Shown here piece after piece: positions 1 through 9,476 of a DNA stretch of 64,000 nucleotides. The notes under the pieces are model-generated. The model saw only the letters and a program-made list of their open reading frames with translations, was not told where the DNA came from and did not search any database. The stretch comes from Hormoscilla sp. GM7CHS1pb (GTDB taxonomy: Bacteria; Cyanobacteriota; Cyanobacteriia; Cyanobacteriales; Desertifilaceae): NCBI GenBank assembly GCA_014323675.1, contig JACONN010000005.1, positions 800,953 to 864,952 on the forward strand, written 5' to 3'. A program made the position numbers and the translations under genes. Numbering within the stretch: position 1 is the stretch's first letter; the number at the start of each line of letters is the position of its first letter.

Positions 1-2
1 CT

Positions 3-650
3 GCTACCAACAAGCACAAACCCCCCATCTTAATTGGCGCCCATTATGATACCGTACCGGGAAGCCCTGGAGCTGATGATAATGCCACGGGAGTAGCAGT
101 TCTATTAGAATTGGCAAGAATATTCGCTGCGGAACCCGGGAAATATCCCCTGCAACTGGTGGCCTTCGACCTGGAAGAATTCAGTTTATTGGGTAGTAGC
201 CATTATGCTACCCAACTCAAGCAACAGCAGCAACCACTCCGTTTAATGATTTCTCTGGAAATGCTGGGTTATTGCGACCATTCTCCCAATTCCCAAGACT
301 ACCCAGTAGAGGTGTTAAAATACTTTTACCCCCATCAGGGGAACTTTATCGCCCTGATTGGCAATTTGCCCACATTGCTTGACATGCTCCGCATTTCCCA
401 TATAATTAGTAAAAGGGGCATTAATTGTCGATGGTTGCCAGTGCCCGATCGGGGTTTAATTCTGCCCGATACGCGACGCAGCGACCATTCCCCTTTCTGG
501 GATGCGGGTTATCGATCGCTCATGGTGACGGATACAGCTAATTTGCGCAATCCCCATTATCATCAAGGCAGCGACAGCCTTGACACTTTGGATTTAGATT
601 TTCTTACTGGTGTCTGTCGCGGTTTAGCAGCTAGCATCCGTTATCTATAA
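3..650 (+). CDS. M28-family zinc aminopeptidase, 5' end outside window
   Basis: C-terminal part of a metallo-exopeptidase that removes N-terminal residues from peptides using two zinc ions. The frame is open from base 3, so the start lies upstream of the window. The first residues contain GAHYDTVPGSPGADDNATG, the M28 zinc-ligand motif (His and Asp, then the DDN Asp). The bridging-metal/catalytic region follows around FDLEEFSLLGSS, the Glu pair expected after the Asp in this family. A further ligand-like segment, DHSPFWDAGYRSLM, and a final H are present near the C-terminus. The gene ends at TAA and is followed by repeats rather than another gene. Family assignment is strong; the substrate and any signal peptide cannot be judged without the N-terminus. 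Confidence 0.9.
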   Translation, partial: ATNKHKPPILIGAHYDTVPGSPGADDNATGVAVLLELARIFAAEPGKYPLQLVAFDLEEFSLLGSSHYATQLKQQQQPLRLMISLEMLGYCDHSPNSQDYPVEVLKYFYPHQGNFIALIGNLPTLLDMLRISHIISKRGINCRWLPVPDRGLILPDTRRSDHSPFWDAGYRSLMVTDTANLRNPHYHQGSDSLDTLDLDFLTGVCRGLAASIRYL

Positions 651-660
651 TACCATACTT

Positions 661-1120
661 CACTTCGCTGTTAGCCCGCCTCTGGTTCAAACCAGAGCGT
701 TACCAGGCGGGAGCCAGGTAACGAGGCTAAAGTCGGTTAAAACCGACTAATAAAATAATGCTTAAAAACTATTTTATTTTGAATAACATGTTATAATGAT
801 AATTGCTCGTTCCCTGGCTCCGCCTGGGAACGCACACCTTTCGAGGCGGATGCCTCCAGGTGGGCCCGCTGTTATTAACTGGAGGCTCTGCCTCCCAAGG
901 TGCGTTCCCAGCCAGAGACTGGGAACGAGGTAATAACATGTTTGCTCGTTCCCTGGCTCCGCCTGGGAACGCACACCTTTCGAGGCGGATGCCTCCAGGT
1001 GGGTTCGCTGTCAATACTTCTTGGTTAAAGACGAAAGCATTGAGTTAACTCCCCCGCTGTTATTAACTGGAGGCTCTGCCTCCCAAGGTGCGTTCCCAGC
1101 CAGAGACTGGGAACGAGGTA
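661..1120. repeat. Dispersed palindromic repeat cluster
   Basis: The 513 bases between the peptidase and the oxoprolinase hold no credible gene. Bases 671-750 contain short palindromes (a CTCTGGTTCAAACCAGAG stem and a GTCGGTTAAAACCGAC stem). Two copies of a longer element follow, about 806-930 and 945-1118. Each starts CTCGTTCCCTGGCTCCG, ends with its near-complement GGGAACGAG, and carries an inner GGAGGC...GCCTCC pairing. The second copy is interrupted at about 1003-1050 by unrelated sequence. Short reading frames here are by-products of the palindromes. Related motifs appear at 12.1, 21.85, 24.83, 62.08 and 63.9 kb. Confidence 0.8.
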
Positions 1121-1163
1121 AACATGTTATAATAATTATAATTACAAAAACAAATGAGGACAA

Positions 1164-4100
1164 ATGACTAATCAAAAATGGCAATTCTGGATTGACAGGG
1201 GCGGCACATTTACTGATATCGTAGCTAAAGGTCCGGACGGTCAGTTGGTAACTCATAAGTTGCTCTCAGAAAATCCCGATCGCTACCCCGATGCGCCCGT
1301 ACAAGGAATTCGCGATATCTTGGGGCTGAGTCCCGATCGCCCCATGGACGGCGATCTGATAGAAGTGGTAAAAATGGGGACAACGGTGGCGACAAATGCA
1401 TTGCTGGAACGCAAGGGCGATCGCGCGGTTTTGCTAATCACCAAAGGTTTTCGAGACGCCCTCAGAATTGGCTATCAAAACCGTCCCGACATCTTCGCCC
1501 GTCAGATTATTTTACCAGAAATGCTCTACGAACGAGTCATCGAAGTTGCCGAACGCTACAGCCCCCAGGGAGAAGAGTTAATTGATGTCAATATCGATAC
1601 AATATCCCCAGCATTGCAAGCTGCTTACGATGACGGAATCCGCAGTTGCGCCATTGTCTTCATGCACGGTTATCGCTATCCCGAACACGAGCAAAAAGTG
1701 GCTGACTTAGCACGGGCGATCGGGTTTACCCAGGTTTCCCCATCCCATGCAGTCAGTCCCTTGATGAAACTTGTCAGTCGGGGGGATACTACGGTAGTTG
1801 ATGCCTATTTATCTCCCATTTTGCGCCGCTATGTCGATCGGGTTTCCAGCAATTTGGGCCCTGGAACAAACCTGATGTTCATGCAATCGAATGGCGGGTT
1901 AGTAAACGCCCAATTGTTCCAGGGAAAAGACAGTATTTTATCAGGTCCAGCAGGAGGAATTGTCGGTGCCGTCCAGACCAGCGCGATCGCGGGAAAGAAG
2001 AAAATCATCACCTTTGATATGGGGGGCACTTCTACGGATGTGGCCCATTACAATGGGGAATTGGAACGCAGCTTGGAAACGGAAATTGCCGGGGTCCGTT
2101 TGCGCACCCCCATGATGGCAATTCACACCGTCGCAGCGGGTGGCGGTTCCCTTCTCCAATTCGATAATGGGCGCTATCGCGTCGGTCCCGAATCAGCAGG
2201 GGCAAATCCCGGTCCTGCTTGCTATCGCCAGGGCGGTCCCCTAACAGTAACCGATGCTAACGTGATGCTGGGTAAGTTGCAACCGGAGTTTTTTCCCAAG
2301 GTGTTCGGTCCCCAGGGTAATTTGCCCTTAGATGGGGAAATAGTCCAGGAAAAATTTGCCCAGTTGGCAGCGGAAATAGGAGACGATCGCTTACCGGAAG
2401 AAGTAGCAGCAGGATTTGTGGCGATCGCCGTGGAAAACATGGCCAACGCCATCAAGAAAATCTCCCTCCAGCGAGGATATGACGTTTCCGAATACACCCT
2501 CTGCTGCTTTGGGGGGGCGGGGGGACAACACGCCTGCTTAATTGCGGATGCCTTGGGAATGCAGCAAGTATTTCTCCATCCTTTTGCGGGAGTATTGTCA
2601 GCTTATGGCATGGGTTTAGCGGATATCCGGGTATTGCGGGAACGGACAGTGGAAGCGCAATTAACCCCTGAATTAGTGCCAGACTTAGAACGGCAGTTGG
2701 AAAAATTAGCAGCGTCAGCTTTGACAGAACTCGATCGAGAAAATGATATCTCTATCTTGCGCAAGATTCACTTAAAATATCAAGGTACGGATTCATCCTT
2801 GATGGTGAATTTCAGCGATGCCGCAGAGATGCGATCGCAGTTTGAGGTCCAGCATCGCCAGCGTTACGGCTTTGTAATGGAAAATAAACAGTTGATTGTC
2901 GAAGCAGTTGCCGTCGAACTGGTGCAGTCTTCAGATGTCCCGGAAGAACCGATCGCGCAACGTCGCACGGATGCAGCACCCCAACCAATCGCAAAAGTGC
3001 AAATGTATAGTGGTAATAGCTGGCGGGAAACCCCCGTATTTCAGCGATCGGACTTACAACCGGGAGACTGCATTACAGGTGCAGCTATTATTATCGAACC
3101 CACGGGCACGAATATCATCGAACCCGGATGGCAAGCAGAATTAACCCCCCGCAATCATTTAATTTTGCAGAAGACTCATAATACAGAAACTCCCCATCAC
3201 CAATCTGCGATCGCAAATATAGCCTCCCCAGATCCAGTCATGCTGGAAATTTTCAATAATCTATTTCGTTCGATCGCCGAACAAATGGGAACTACCCTGC
3301 AAAACACCAGCTATTCCGTAAATATCAAAGAAAGGTTAGATTTCTCTTGTGCCATCTTCGACCAAAAGGGACAATTAGTTGCCAATGCACCCCATATCCC
3401 CGTACATCTGGGTTCCATGAGTGAGAGTGTCAACAGTTTGATCTCGGAGTGCGGCGATCGCCTGAAACCGGGAGATGTTTACATTCTCAACAATCCTTAT
3501 AATGGGGGTACCCATCTCCCCGACGTGACAGTAATTACTCCCATGTTCGATGGGGAAAATGGAAGTTATCCTCTCTTTTATGTGGCCTCCCGGGGACATC
3601 ATGCAGACATTGGCGGGATCGCGCCCGGTTCCATGCCACCTAATAGCAAGACAGTAGCAGAAGAAGGAGTGCTGTTGGACAATTTTCACCTGGTTGACCG
3701 ATTTTTCCGGAACGGTGGAAAATTCCGGGAAAAGGAACTGCTAGAAATTCTCTGTTCTGGTAAATATCCCGTCCGCAACCCGGTCCAGAATCTCGCCGAC
3801 TTGCAGGCCCAAATTGCTGCCAATGAAAAGGGTTTGCAGGAACTCGAACGGATGGTAGCATCCTATGGTCAGGCCACCGTGCAAGCTTATATGGCCTTCG
3901 TTCAGGATAATGCTGAAGAATCAGTCCGTAGGGCGATCGAGACCTTAAAGAATGGCAGTTTCACTCTGCTACTGGATAATGGCAGTCAGATTCAAGTTAC
4001 AATCGAGATCGATCGGGCGAGTCGCAGTGCCAAGATAGATTTTACCGGCACTTCGCCCCAACTGGAGAATAATTTTAATGCCCCATCTGCGGTCTGTAAA

Positions 4101-4778
4101 GCAGCAGTTCTCTACGTCTTCCGCACCCTGGTAAATGACGATATTCCCCTGAATGCGGGATGTCTGAAACCTTTACAAGTGATTATCCCGGCAGGATCGA
4201 TGTTAAATCCCCGTTACCCAGCGGCGGTAGTAGCGGGAAATGTAGAAACTTCCCAAGCAATTACCGATGCTTTGTATGGGGCCCTGGGGGTAATGGCCGC
4301 CTCTCAAGGGACCATGAATAACTTTACCTTTGGGAACGATCGCTATCAATATTATGAAACAATTTGTGGAGGTTCGGGTGCGGGAGCAAACTTCCATGGC
4401 ACCGATGCAGTCCATACTCACATGACCAATTCTCGCCTGACAGATCCGGAAGTATTGGAATGGCGATTTCCGGTACTTTTGACCAGCTTTGCCATTCGAG
4501 AGAATAGTGGTGGACAGGGGCGTCATGCTGGGGGAAATGGGGTGGTACGTCGCCTGCGTTTTCTGGAACCGATGACTGCTGGAATACTTTCCAGTCGGCG
4601 TGTAATTGCACCTTTTGGGTTGCAGGGTGGTGCAGCGGGTGCTTTAGGAAAGAATTACGTGCAGCGCAGTGATGGGACTGTGGTAGAATTGGGGAGTACC
4701 GCGACTGTCGAGATGGCAGCGGGAGATGAATTTGTCATTGAAACACCTGGTGGTGGCGGATATGGTATGCTAGAGTAA
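1164..4778 (+). CDS. 5-oxoprolinase / hydantoinase, fused HyuA-HyuB protein
   Basis: A 1,204-residue ATP-dependent amidohydrolase that opens 5-oxoproline (pyroglutamate) to glutamate or acts on a hydantoin-like ring. It is a cytosolic enzyme of glutathione and amino-acid salvage. The N-terminal half is HyuA-like: DRGGTFTDIVA near residue 11 and FDMGGTSTDV near residue 285 are the two phosphate-binding motifs of the ASKHA-type ATPase fold. From about residue 690 the HyuB half follows, with NPYNGGTHLPDVTV and the glycine-rich C-terminal end ETPGGGGYG. The length matches the fused eukaryote-type and cyanobacterial enzymes, not the split bacterial subunits. The ATG start has GAGGA upstream. No partner gene is nearby, so the exact ring substrate is inferred from family only. 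Confidence 0.93.
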   Translation: MTNQKWQFWIDRGGTFTDIVAKGPDGQLVTHKLLSENPDRYPDAPVQGIRDILGLSPDRPMDGDLIEVVKMGTTVATNALLERKGDRAVLLITKGFRDALRIGYQNRPDIFARQIILPEMLYERVIEVAERYSPQGEELIDVNIDTISPALQAAYDDGIRSCAIVFMHGYRYPEHEQKVADLARAIGFTQVSPSHAVSPLMKLVSRGDTTVVDAYLSPILRRYVDRVSSNLGPGTNLMFMQSNGGLVNAQLFQGKDSILSGPAGGIVGAVQTSAIAGKKKIITFDMGGTSTDVAHYNGELERSLETEIAGVRLRTPMMAIHTVAAGGGSLLQFDNGRYRVGPESAGANPGPACYRQGGPLTVTDANVMLGKLQPEFFPKVFGPQGNLPLDGEIVQEKFAQLAAEIGDDRLPEEVAAGFVAIAVENMANAIKKISLQRGYDVSEYTLCCFGGAGGQHACLIADALGMQQVFLHPFAGVLSAYGMGLADIRVLRERTVEAQLTPELVPDLERQLEKLAASALTELDRENDISILRKIHLKYQGTDSSLMVNFSDAAEMRSQFEVQHRQRYGFVMENKQLIVEAVAVELVQSSDVPEEPIAQRRTDAAPQPIAKVQMYSGNSWRETPVFQRSDLQPGDCITGAAIIIEPTGTNIIEPGWQAELTPRNHLILQKTHNTETPHHQSAIANIASPDPVMLEIFNNLFRSIAEQMGTTLQNTSYSVNIKERLDFSCAIFDQKGQLVANAPHIPVHLGSMSESVNSLISECGDRLKPGDVYILNNPYNGGTHLPDVTVITPMFDGENGSYPLFYVASRGHHADIGGIAPGSMPPNSKTVAEEGVLLDNFHLVDRFFRNGGKFREKELLEILCSGKYPVRNPVQNLADLQAQIAANEKGLQELERMVASYGQATVQAYMAFVQDNAEESVRRAIETLKNGSFTLLLDNGSQIQVTIEIDRASRSAKIDFTGTSPQLENNFNAPSAVCKAAVLYVFRTLVNDDIPLNAGCLKPLQVIIPAGSMLNPRYPAAVVAGNVETSQAITDALYGALGVMAASQGTMNNFTFGNDRYQYYETICGGSGAGANFHGTDAVHTHMTNSRLTDPEVLEWRFPVLLTSFAIRENSGGQGRHAGGNGVVRRLRFLEPMTAGILSSRRVIAPFGLQGGAAGALGKNYVQRSDGTVVELGSTATVEMAAGDEFVIETPGGGGYGMLE

Positions 4779-4926
4779 GAGTAGTAGGGTGGGTTAGGCG
4801 CACAATCATCTGGCAGGCGCGGGGGAGATCAATTAGGATTTTTGCGCCGTAACCCACCACAACGGCTAACTTGTCAAAGATATTCTCAGAGTAAGTTCAT
4901 ACCAACTGTGGAGGATAAGAGAGGTC

Positions 4927-6051
4927 ATGACCGACAATGCTTTTTTCGACGAGTCTAGACAACAGTCCCTCGTCAAAGCTGAAATAGTCGCTAAATACTT
5001 TTGGGCTTGGGCAAAAGTGATTATACAGGCAAATAAAAAACGGAGAAACATCGCCTATATCGATCTATTTTCTGGTCTAGGTCGCTACCAAGATGGTTCT
5101 CAGTCTACACCATTACTGATTTTGGAGCGTGCTATTACCGATCCTGATATGCGAGAGCTGTTAGTAACCATCTTTAACGACGTAGACTCGGACAACACTC
5201 AGTCGCTTCAGCAAGCCATCAATTCCCTGCCCAAGATAGACAGCTTAAAACACAGACCAATAATTCTCAACACCGAGGTAGGAGAAGACATTGTCGGGGC
5301 ATTGGAGGAAATAAAATTAGATCCTACACTATTTTTTGTAGATCCTTGGGGTTACAAGGGTTTGTCATTACGTCTGATCGGCTCAGTAATCAAGAATTGG
5401 GGGTGTGATTCTATATTTTTCTTCAACTATAACCGGATAAATATGGGGTTACATAATCCAGCGGTAGAGAAACACATGAATTCCCTGTTTGGCAAAGAAC
5501 GAGCGGATATGCTGCGGGAAAAACTTGAATTGAAGCGCCCCCACGAACGAGAGTTAATAATTTTGGAGGAGCTCTCTCAAGCTCTCAAGGAAATAGGCGG
5601 CGAGTACGTTCTACCATTCTGCTTCAAAGACGACAGGGGAACCAGAACTAGCCATCACCTGATTTTTGTATCGAAGCACATGCGTGGTTACTCAATCATG
5701 AAAAAGATTATGGCTAACGCAAGCTCTAGTACAGAGCAAGGCGTGCCATCTTTTGAGTATAATCGAGCCACAGAAGAACAACCTCTACTTTTTGAGCTTT
5801 CACGTCCCCTTGATGAACTTGAAGATATGTTGCTGGATAAATTTGCGGGTAGAACCATGACTATGATCGAGGTTTATAACGAGCACCACGTTGGTACGCC
5901 CTATATCGATAAAAACTACAAGGAAGCTCTCCGGAAGCTAGAGCAGCAAGGCAAAATAACAGCCTCACCGCCTGCTAGCCAACGACGCAAAAACAAAGGA
6001 AAACTCACATTTGGAGACAATGTGAGAGTTACATTCCCACCGAAGCAGTAG
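4927..6051 (+). CDS. tcmP: Three-Cys-motif partner protein TcmP
   Basis: A 374-residue protein of the TcmP family, named because it is found beside genes encoding the CX6CX2C 'three-Cys-motif' protein (DUF5131). Visible marks are IDLFSGLGRY near residue 46 and FFVDPWGYKGLS near residue 138, which resemble the SAM-site and DPxY-type motifs of Rossmann methyltransferases. The function of the pair is not established. A GGAGG-type ribosome site precedes the ATG. Its usual partner is the next gene, here on the opposite strand; the last 23 bases of the two coding regions overlap tail to tail. The reading frame is intact, unlike its partner, which carries an intron. Confidence 0.88.
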   Translation: MTDNAFFDESRQQSLVKAEIVAKYFWAWAKVIIQANKKRRNIAYIDLFSGLGRYQDGSQSTPLLILERAITDPDMRELLVTIFNDVDSDNTQSLQQAINSLPKIDSLKHRPIILNTEVGEDIVGALEEIKLDPTLFFVDPWGYKGLSLRLIGSVIKNWGCDSIFFFNYNRINMGLHNPAVEKHMNSLFGKERADMLREKLELKRPHERELIILEELSQALKEIGGEYVLPFCFKDDRGTRTSHHLIFVSKHMRGYSIMKKIMANASSSTEQGVPSFEYNRATEEQPLLFELSRPLDELEDMLLDKFAGRTMTMIEVYNEHHVGTPYIDKNYKEALRKLEQQGKITASPPASQRRKNKGKLTFGDNVRVTFPPKQ

Positions 6052-6817
6052 CACCTCTATTTATTAGTTTTCGGTTAGGTTTGGCACCGTTCCGGAAAAA
6101 TCGATACTTTTTCAATTGTTTCCGATGCTGTTCCCAGGCGGCTGGCATTTGGTCCCAAATTTGCCCATCCAAAAGCCGCCCTCCAGCTTTGGGGGTTCGA
6201 CCGCCAACCTGCTTGAAGAAAAATGCTACCCCAGCATCCTGACATTGATCGCGGATACTCTGGGCCCACTCACTTTGCATCGGACGGTATTTTGGTCCCG
6301 ACTCGCCACCAACAATCACCCAGTCAATTCCCGTTAGATCGAGTTGTAAAGGACCTAACAGAGGTTCGCATGAAAGAAAGCGCACTGCAGAGCGAACTTG
6401 CCGCAGACAGTCAACGCGGTGAATGTAGTTTTGATTCTCCACAGACACGCCCATCCAAACATTTTTATGCCAGTCTAGTTCAGAAGCTAATTCAAGCAGG
6501 CGATCATGCCGTTTAGTGAGAATTTGATATATATGCCAAGGTGTTTCACCCATTACCTCAAAAACTTTCTTCAGGAACTCCACTGGCACTTCTTCGTGGA
6601 AGAGGTCACTCATCGAGTTAACAAATATTCGACTTGGTTTGCGCCACCGCTTTGGTTGTGCCAAACGGTCTTCATAGACTGTCAAGGCAAACCCATTCGG
6701 GAAATTTGTATGGAACCGTTTGGTGAGTGCTTCTGCATAGCAGTGCGCACAACCAGGACTGACCTTGTCACAGCCAGTTGTCGGGTTCCAGGTTTTGTCC
6801 GCCCACTCGACTCCAGT
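6029..6817 (-). CDS. DUF5131 three-Cys-motif protein (phage Gp37/Gp68 family), exon 2
   Basis: Main exon of the TcmP partner. Joined to exon 1 (9239-9253) it gives a 267-residue protein starting MASTNTGVEWADKTWNP, with the family's CX6CX2C signature at Cys21, Cys28 and Cys31 (CDKVSPGCAHCYAE). The cysteine spacing is metal- or iron-sulphur-like, but its function is not known. Other family motifs are WMGVSVENQ, FLSCEPLLGP, DWVIVGGESG and FFFKQVGG. Read alone, this exon has an in-frame TAG just upstream of the splice point and no good start before residue 51, so the intact protein depends on intron removal. It overlaps tcmP tail to tail. A 3' fragment of the same gene is repeated at 11.3-11.7 kb. 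Confidence 0.88.
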   Translation of the reverse strand, partial: TGVEWADKTWNPTTGCDKVSPGCAHCYAEALTKRFHTNFPNGFALTVYEDRLAQPKRWRKPSRIFVNSMSDLFHEEVPVEFLKKVFEVMGETPWHIYQILTKRHDRLLELASELDWHKNVWMGVSVENQNYIHRVDCLRQVRSAVRFLSCEPLLGPLQLDLTGIDWVIVGGESGPKYRPMQSEWAQSIRDQCQDAGVAFFFKQVGGRTPKAGGRLLDGQIWDQMPAAWEQHRKQLKKYRFFRNGAKPNRKLINRGATASVGM

Positions 6818-6823
6818 ATTAAA

Positions 6824-8641
6824 CTAAGCCAGTGAGTCACCTCGTCGACTTGTCTTCAAAACCGGACGTGAGACTTTCATCTCATCCGGCTCCTCAGTTA
6901 TGCCATCCTTGTCATGGACACGGCTTTTACTGCCAGGTTTACGTGCATTGCTGCCGTCTTGACTGGATTTTATGTTATGGCAATAATCGTGTAGCAACTG
7001 TAGGTTAGAGTATCGGTCTTTTCCTCCCCGTGAGGTGGGTAAGACGTGGTCCACTTCCCATTGGTCGCCGTCTCTGAACTTTAACCCGCACATTGCGCAT
7101 TTGCCGCCCTGCTTCTCAAGAAGCTTGATTACTCTTGCACTTATATCCGGGCTTTCCCTTAGTCGCTTACTCCAGTAGATTAAATTTCCGTCGAACGGAC
7201 TGACTGTCCCTTTTACTTTCACATGTCTACGTATTTCCGTAGCTGAGTGTCGTGTTAAATTGATGTCAGTACCGTCTTTTGTCTTACCAACAAAGTTCCA
7301 TTGCCTCTCGGTCGTGGGTTTCCAGTATTTGTTGGTTATCCATTTGCCTGCCTTGTTAGGATGCCTTCGAGTAGCCCATTGCCATGTTATTATCCATAGG
7401 TAATCGTCCAAGTCGCCGTAAGTTTCCTTACTTACCACAGTTCTGAAGTAATTTGACCAGCCCCTTATTACCGGGTTTAGTTTCGCTATAAGGGCCTCTT
7501 GTGGTGCGGCTTTGTGGCTGCTGACTATTTCGGATAGTCGCTCTTTATGACTTCTGATGGATTTGTCGCTGGGCTTGATTAGTGTTTTGAATCCGAGGGT
7601 GGTGCCGTGAGAGTTTTTCCCGCTCTGATATTTCCCGGTCTTGTATTGGCGGATATTAAACCCTAAGAAGTCGAAACCTGGGTTTTCTCCCTCCAATGTG
7701 TGAGAAATTCTGGTCTTTTCGGCCTTTAGTTCCAGTCCTATCCCTTTTAGCCACTCGGCTATGGTGTCCCTTATTCCTTCAATTACCTGCCGGTCCTTGT
7801 GCATTACCACGAAATCGTCCGCGTATCTGACAAATGTCAAATTTTGCTTTTCAACTCTGGTTTTGGCTGACTCCATTACTTTTTCCTCAAGCCCGTGGAG
7901 GGCTATGTTGGCGAGTAGTGGGGAGATTATTCCTCCTTGTGGAGTACCGGCTCTGGTTGGTTCAAACCAACCTTGGTCCATCACCCCGGCTTTTAGCCAT
8001 GCCCGTATTTGATTACGGATTAGTGATGTATTATTCAGTCTTCCTAACAGTGCCGAGTGGTCTATCTTATCAAAACATTTGGCAATATCCGCATCCAACA
8101 CCCATTTGGGTTTTTGATTGATGCTGAGGAATATAGCCGCTATTGCATCGTGACATCCTCTTCCTGGTCTGAATCCGTAAGAGTTTGGCTCCATGAGCGC
8201 TTCCCATTCGGGTTCTAACGCCTGTTTCACCAATCCCTGAAGTGCGCGGTCGTAAATCGTAGGTATCCCTAATGGTCTCTTTTCGTCTCGTCCTGGCTTA
8301 GGAATCCATATGCGCCGCGTAGGGCTTACTTTTGCCTCTTTGGTGACCTTCAGATTCCTTATCAGTTCCTGACGCTGCACTGGGGTCAGCGCTAATACGC
8401 CATCCACACCGGCAGTCTTCTTTCCCTGATTTTGTTGGGTTACCTGTCGCACCGCTACCATCTTCGCGGACCATGACCTGTTTAGTAGTCCCTGGAGTTT
8501 GCGTACTTTGACTTTGTTGCCTTCTTTAGCCGCTCTGTAGATTCTCTTTTGAAGCTTAAAGACCGCCCTATCCAGCTTGCGCCAGGGGACCGCCTTCCAG
8601 TCATACATCCGCTTTTCAGCGTTGCACCGTGACATATTCAC
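6824..8641 (-). CDS. ltrA: Group II intron reverse transcriptase/maturase with HNH endonuclease
   Basis: The 605-residue intron-encoded protein. It helps the intron RNA fold and splice, then copies it into DNA at a target site. The reverse-transcriptase region holds GVDGV near residue 80, GTPQGGIISPLLANI near 233 and the catalytic YADD near residue 273. The maturase/thumb part follows around NPVIRGWSNYFR. The C-terminal HNH domain shows CAMC, VDHVLPTSRGG and HDYCH in order, so the endonuclease appears complete. The reading frame runs through domain V, so the last residues (GITEEPDEMKVSRP and on) are encoded by the ribozyme core, and the stop lies six bases from the splice site. All catalytic motifs look intact, so the intron may be mobile. 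Confidence 0.95.
   Translation of the reverse strand: MNMSRCNAEKRMYDWKAVPWRKLDRAVFKLQKRIYRAAKEGNKVKVRKLQGLLNRSWSAKMVAVRQVTQQNQGKKTAGVDGVLALTPVQRQELIRNLKVTKEAKVSPTRRIWIPKPGRDEKRPLGIPTIYDRALQGLVKQALEPEWEALMEPNSYGFRPGRGCHDAIAAIFLSINQKPKWVLDADIAKCFDKIDHSALLGRLNNTSLIRNQIRAWLKAGVMDQGWFEPTRAGTPQGGIISPLLANIALHGLEEKVMESAKTRVEKQNLTFVRYADDFVVMHKDRQVIEGIRDTIAEWLKGIGLELKAEKTRISHTLEGENPGFDFLGFNIRQYKTGKYQSGKNSHGTTLGFKTLIKPSDKSIRSHKERLSEIVSSHKAAPQEALIAKLNPVIRGWSNYFRTVVSKETYGDLDDYLWIITWQWATRRHPNKAGKWITNKYWKPTTERQWNFVGKTKDGTDINLTRHSATEIRRHVKVKGTVSPFDGNLIYWSKRLRESPDISARVIKLLEKQGGKCAMCGLKFRDGDQWEVDHVLPTSRGGKDRYSNLQLLHDYCHNIKSSQDGSNARKPGSKSRVHDKDGITEEPDEMKVSRPVLKTSRRGDSLA
6859..6892 (-). ncRNA. Group II intron domain V
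   Basis: The 34-base catalytic hairpin of the intron, reading GAGCCGGATGAGATGAAAGT then CTCACGTCCGGTTT on the minus strand. It has the AGC catalytic triad, a GAAA tetraloop and the two-base bulge position. Domain VI follows as an AAGTC/GGCTT-closed stem whose 3' side contains the likely branch-point A just before the intron end. Confidence 0.9.
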
Positions 8642-9238
8642 CTCTACTTATGACTCTACTTTGACATAACCGTGAGGGCGTCAGCCTATCCCAACCATTA
8701 CAGTTAGGCGTTTGCTTCTCCACTCAATCTCTCCCGACTGTGACCTGCCAAATGTAAGCAGATGTTGCGCCTTTGGTGGCTACTCTACCGTATCGACCGG
8801 TGATAGAGAGTACTTCGGCCGGTTTACTTCGTTCCTACGGATGATTGGTTGTGACTTTAGATGGATTCAATACGCCGGGTTTATTGTCAGTGCTTATTGG
8901 TCGGACTAATATCCGCCAATGACCTGTATCCTTCCCCTTTTGGGTCCAGTGTGTAAGCCTTATTCCACTGGTTGGCTATTACGACGCTGCAAATCTTTGC
9001 TTTATGCTCACCATAGTCACTTGCTTGGCGGTAACCAGCTTTAGGCTGCCAGTCATTGCGCCTTTCATACCCGCTTTACGGATTGATGCCATCGCTACCG
9101 TAGGGTAAGTGCTTTCACCCCTGCACCTGGGGGAAGGGACTTGCACCCTCATCATCTATAAGTTCTCAAGGCTGATGGAACCTTGGTAGCGGTCCCTCAC
9201 AGACTCATCGCCGGTGATTTACGCTAAACGAATCACAC

Positions 9239-9253
9239 ATTAGTGCTAGCCAT
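9239..9253 (-). other. DUF5131 exon 1 (start codon plus four codons)
   Basis: Five codons, ATG GCT AGC ACT AAT, directly before the intron's GTGTG. They supply the only good start for DUF5131 (Met-Ala-Ser-Thr-Asn, then Thr-Gly-Val-Glu-Trp from exon 2). The upstream ribosome site is weak (AATTAATTTATCGTGG). Confidence 0.82.
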
Positions 9254-9476
9254 ATGCAAATTTTACCACGATAAATTAATTAAGGACTATGGGTTACTGG
9301 CTGATTTTTATTACTCTAGATGATTTGGTAACTAATGCCAATAACCCTATTTATAATCTAGCTTAGATTGGCGAAAAAATCAAGAAATTTAATAAGCTGC
9401 TTTAATACAGGTACAGCTCGCAGACTACTGTTTAAATTTGAGAATGGGGAACTGACTATCTACATGAGGATTGACC

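Larger units (their letters stand above)
6818..9238 (-). mobile_element. Group II intron with encoded reverse transcriptase, inside DUF5131
   Basis: A self-splicing retroelement of about 2.42 kb. On the minus strand it begins GTGTGATTCG (consensus GUGYG) at 9238 and ends AGTTTAAT at 6818, with a canonical domain V at 6859-6892. The flanking exons join exactly in frame: ATGGCTAGCACTAAT then ACTGGAGTCGAGTGG, giving the expected DUF5131 N-terminus. The last six exon-1 bases (ACTAAT) are complementary to ATTAGT at 8910-8905, a plausible EBS1 about 330 bases into the intron. The 8642-9238 part encodes only ribozyme domains I to IV. Boundaries are read from consensus and exon logic, so they may be off by a base. 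Confidence 0.9.

Noticed and set aside
803..1048. Short frames between the peptidase and oxoprolinase
   Set aside because: They are encoded by palindromic repeats, occur in both directions and repeat the same peptide.
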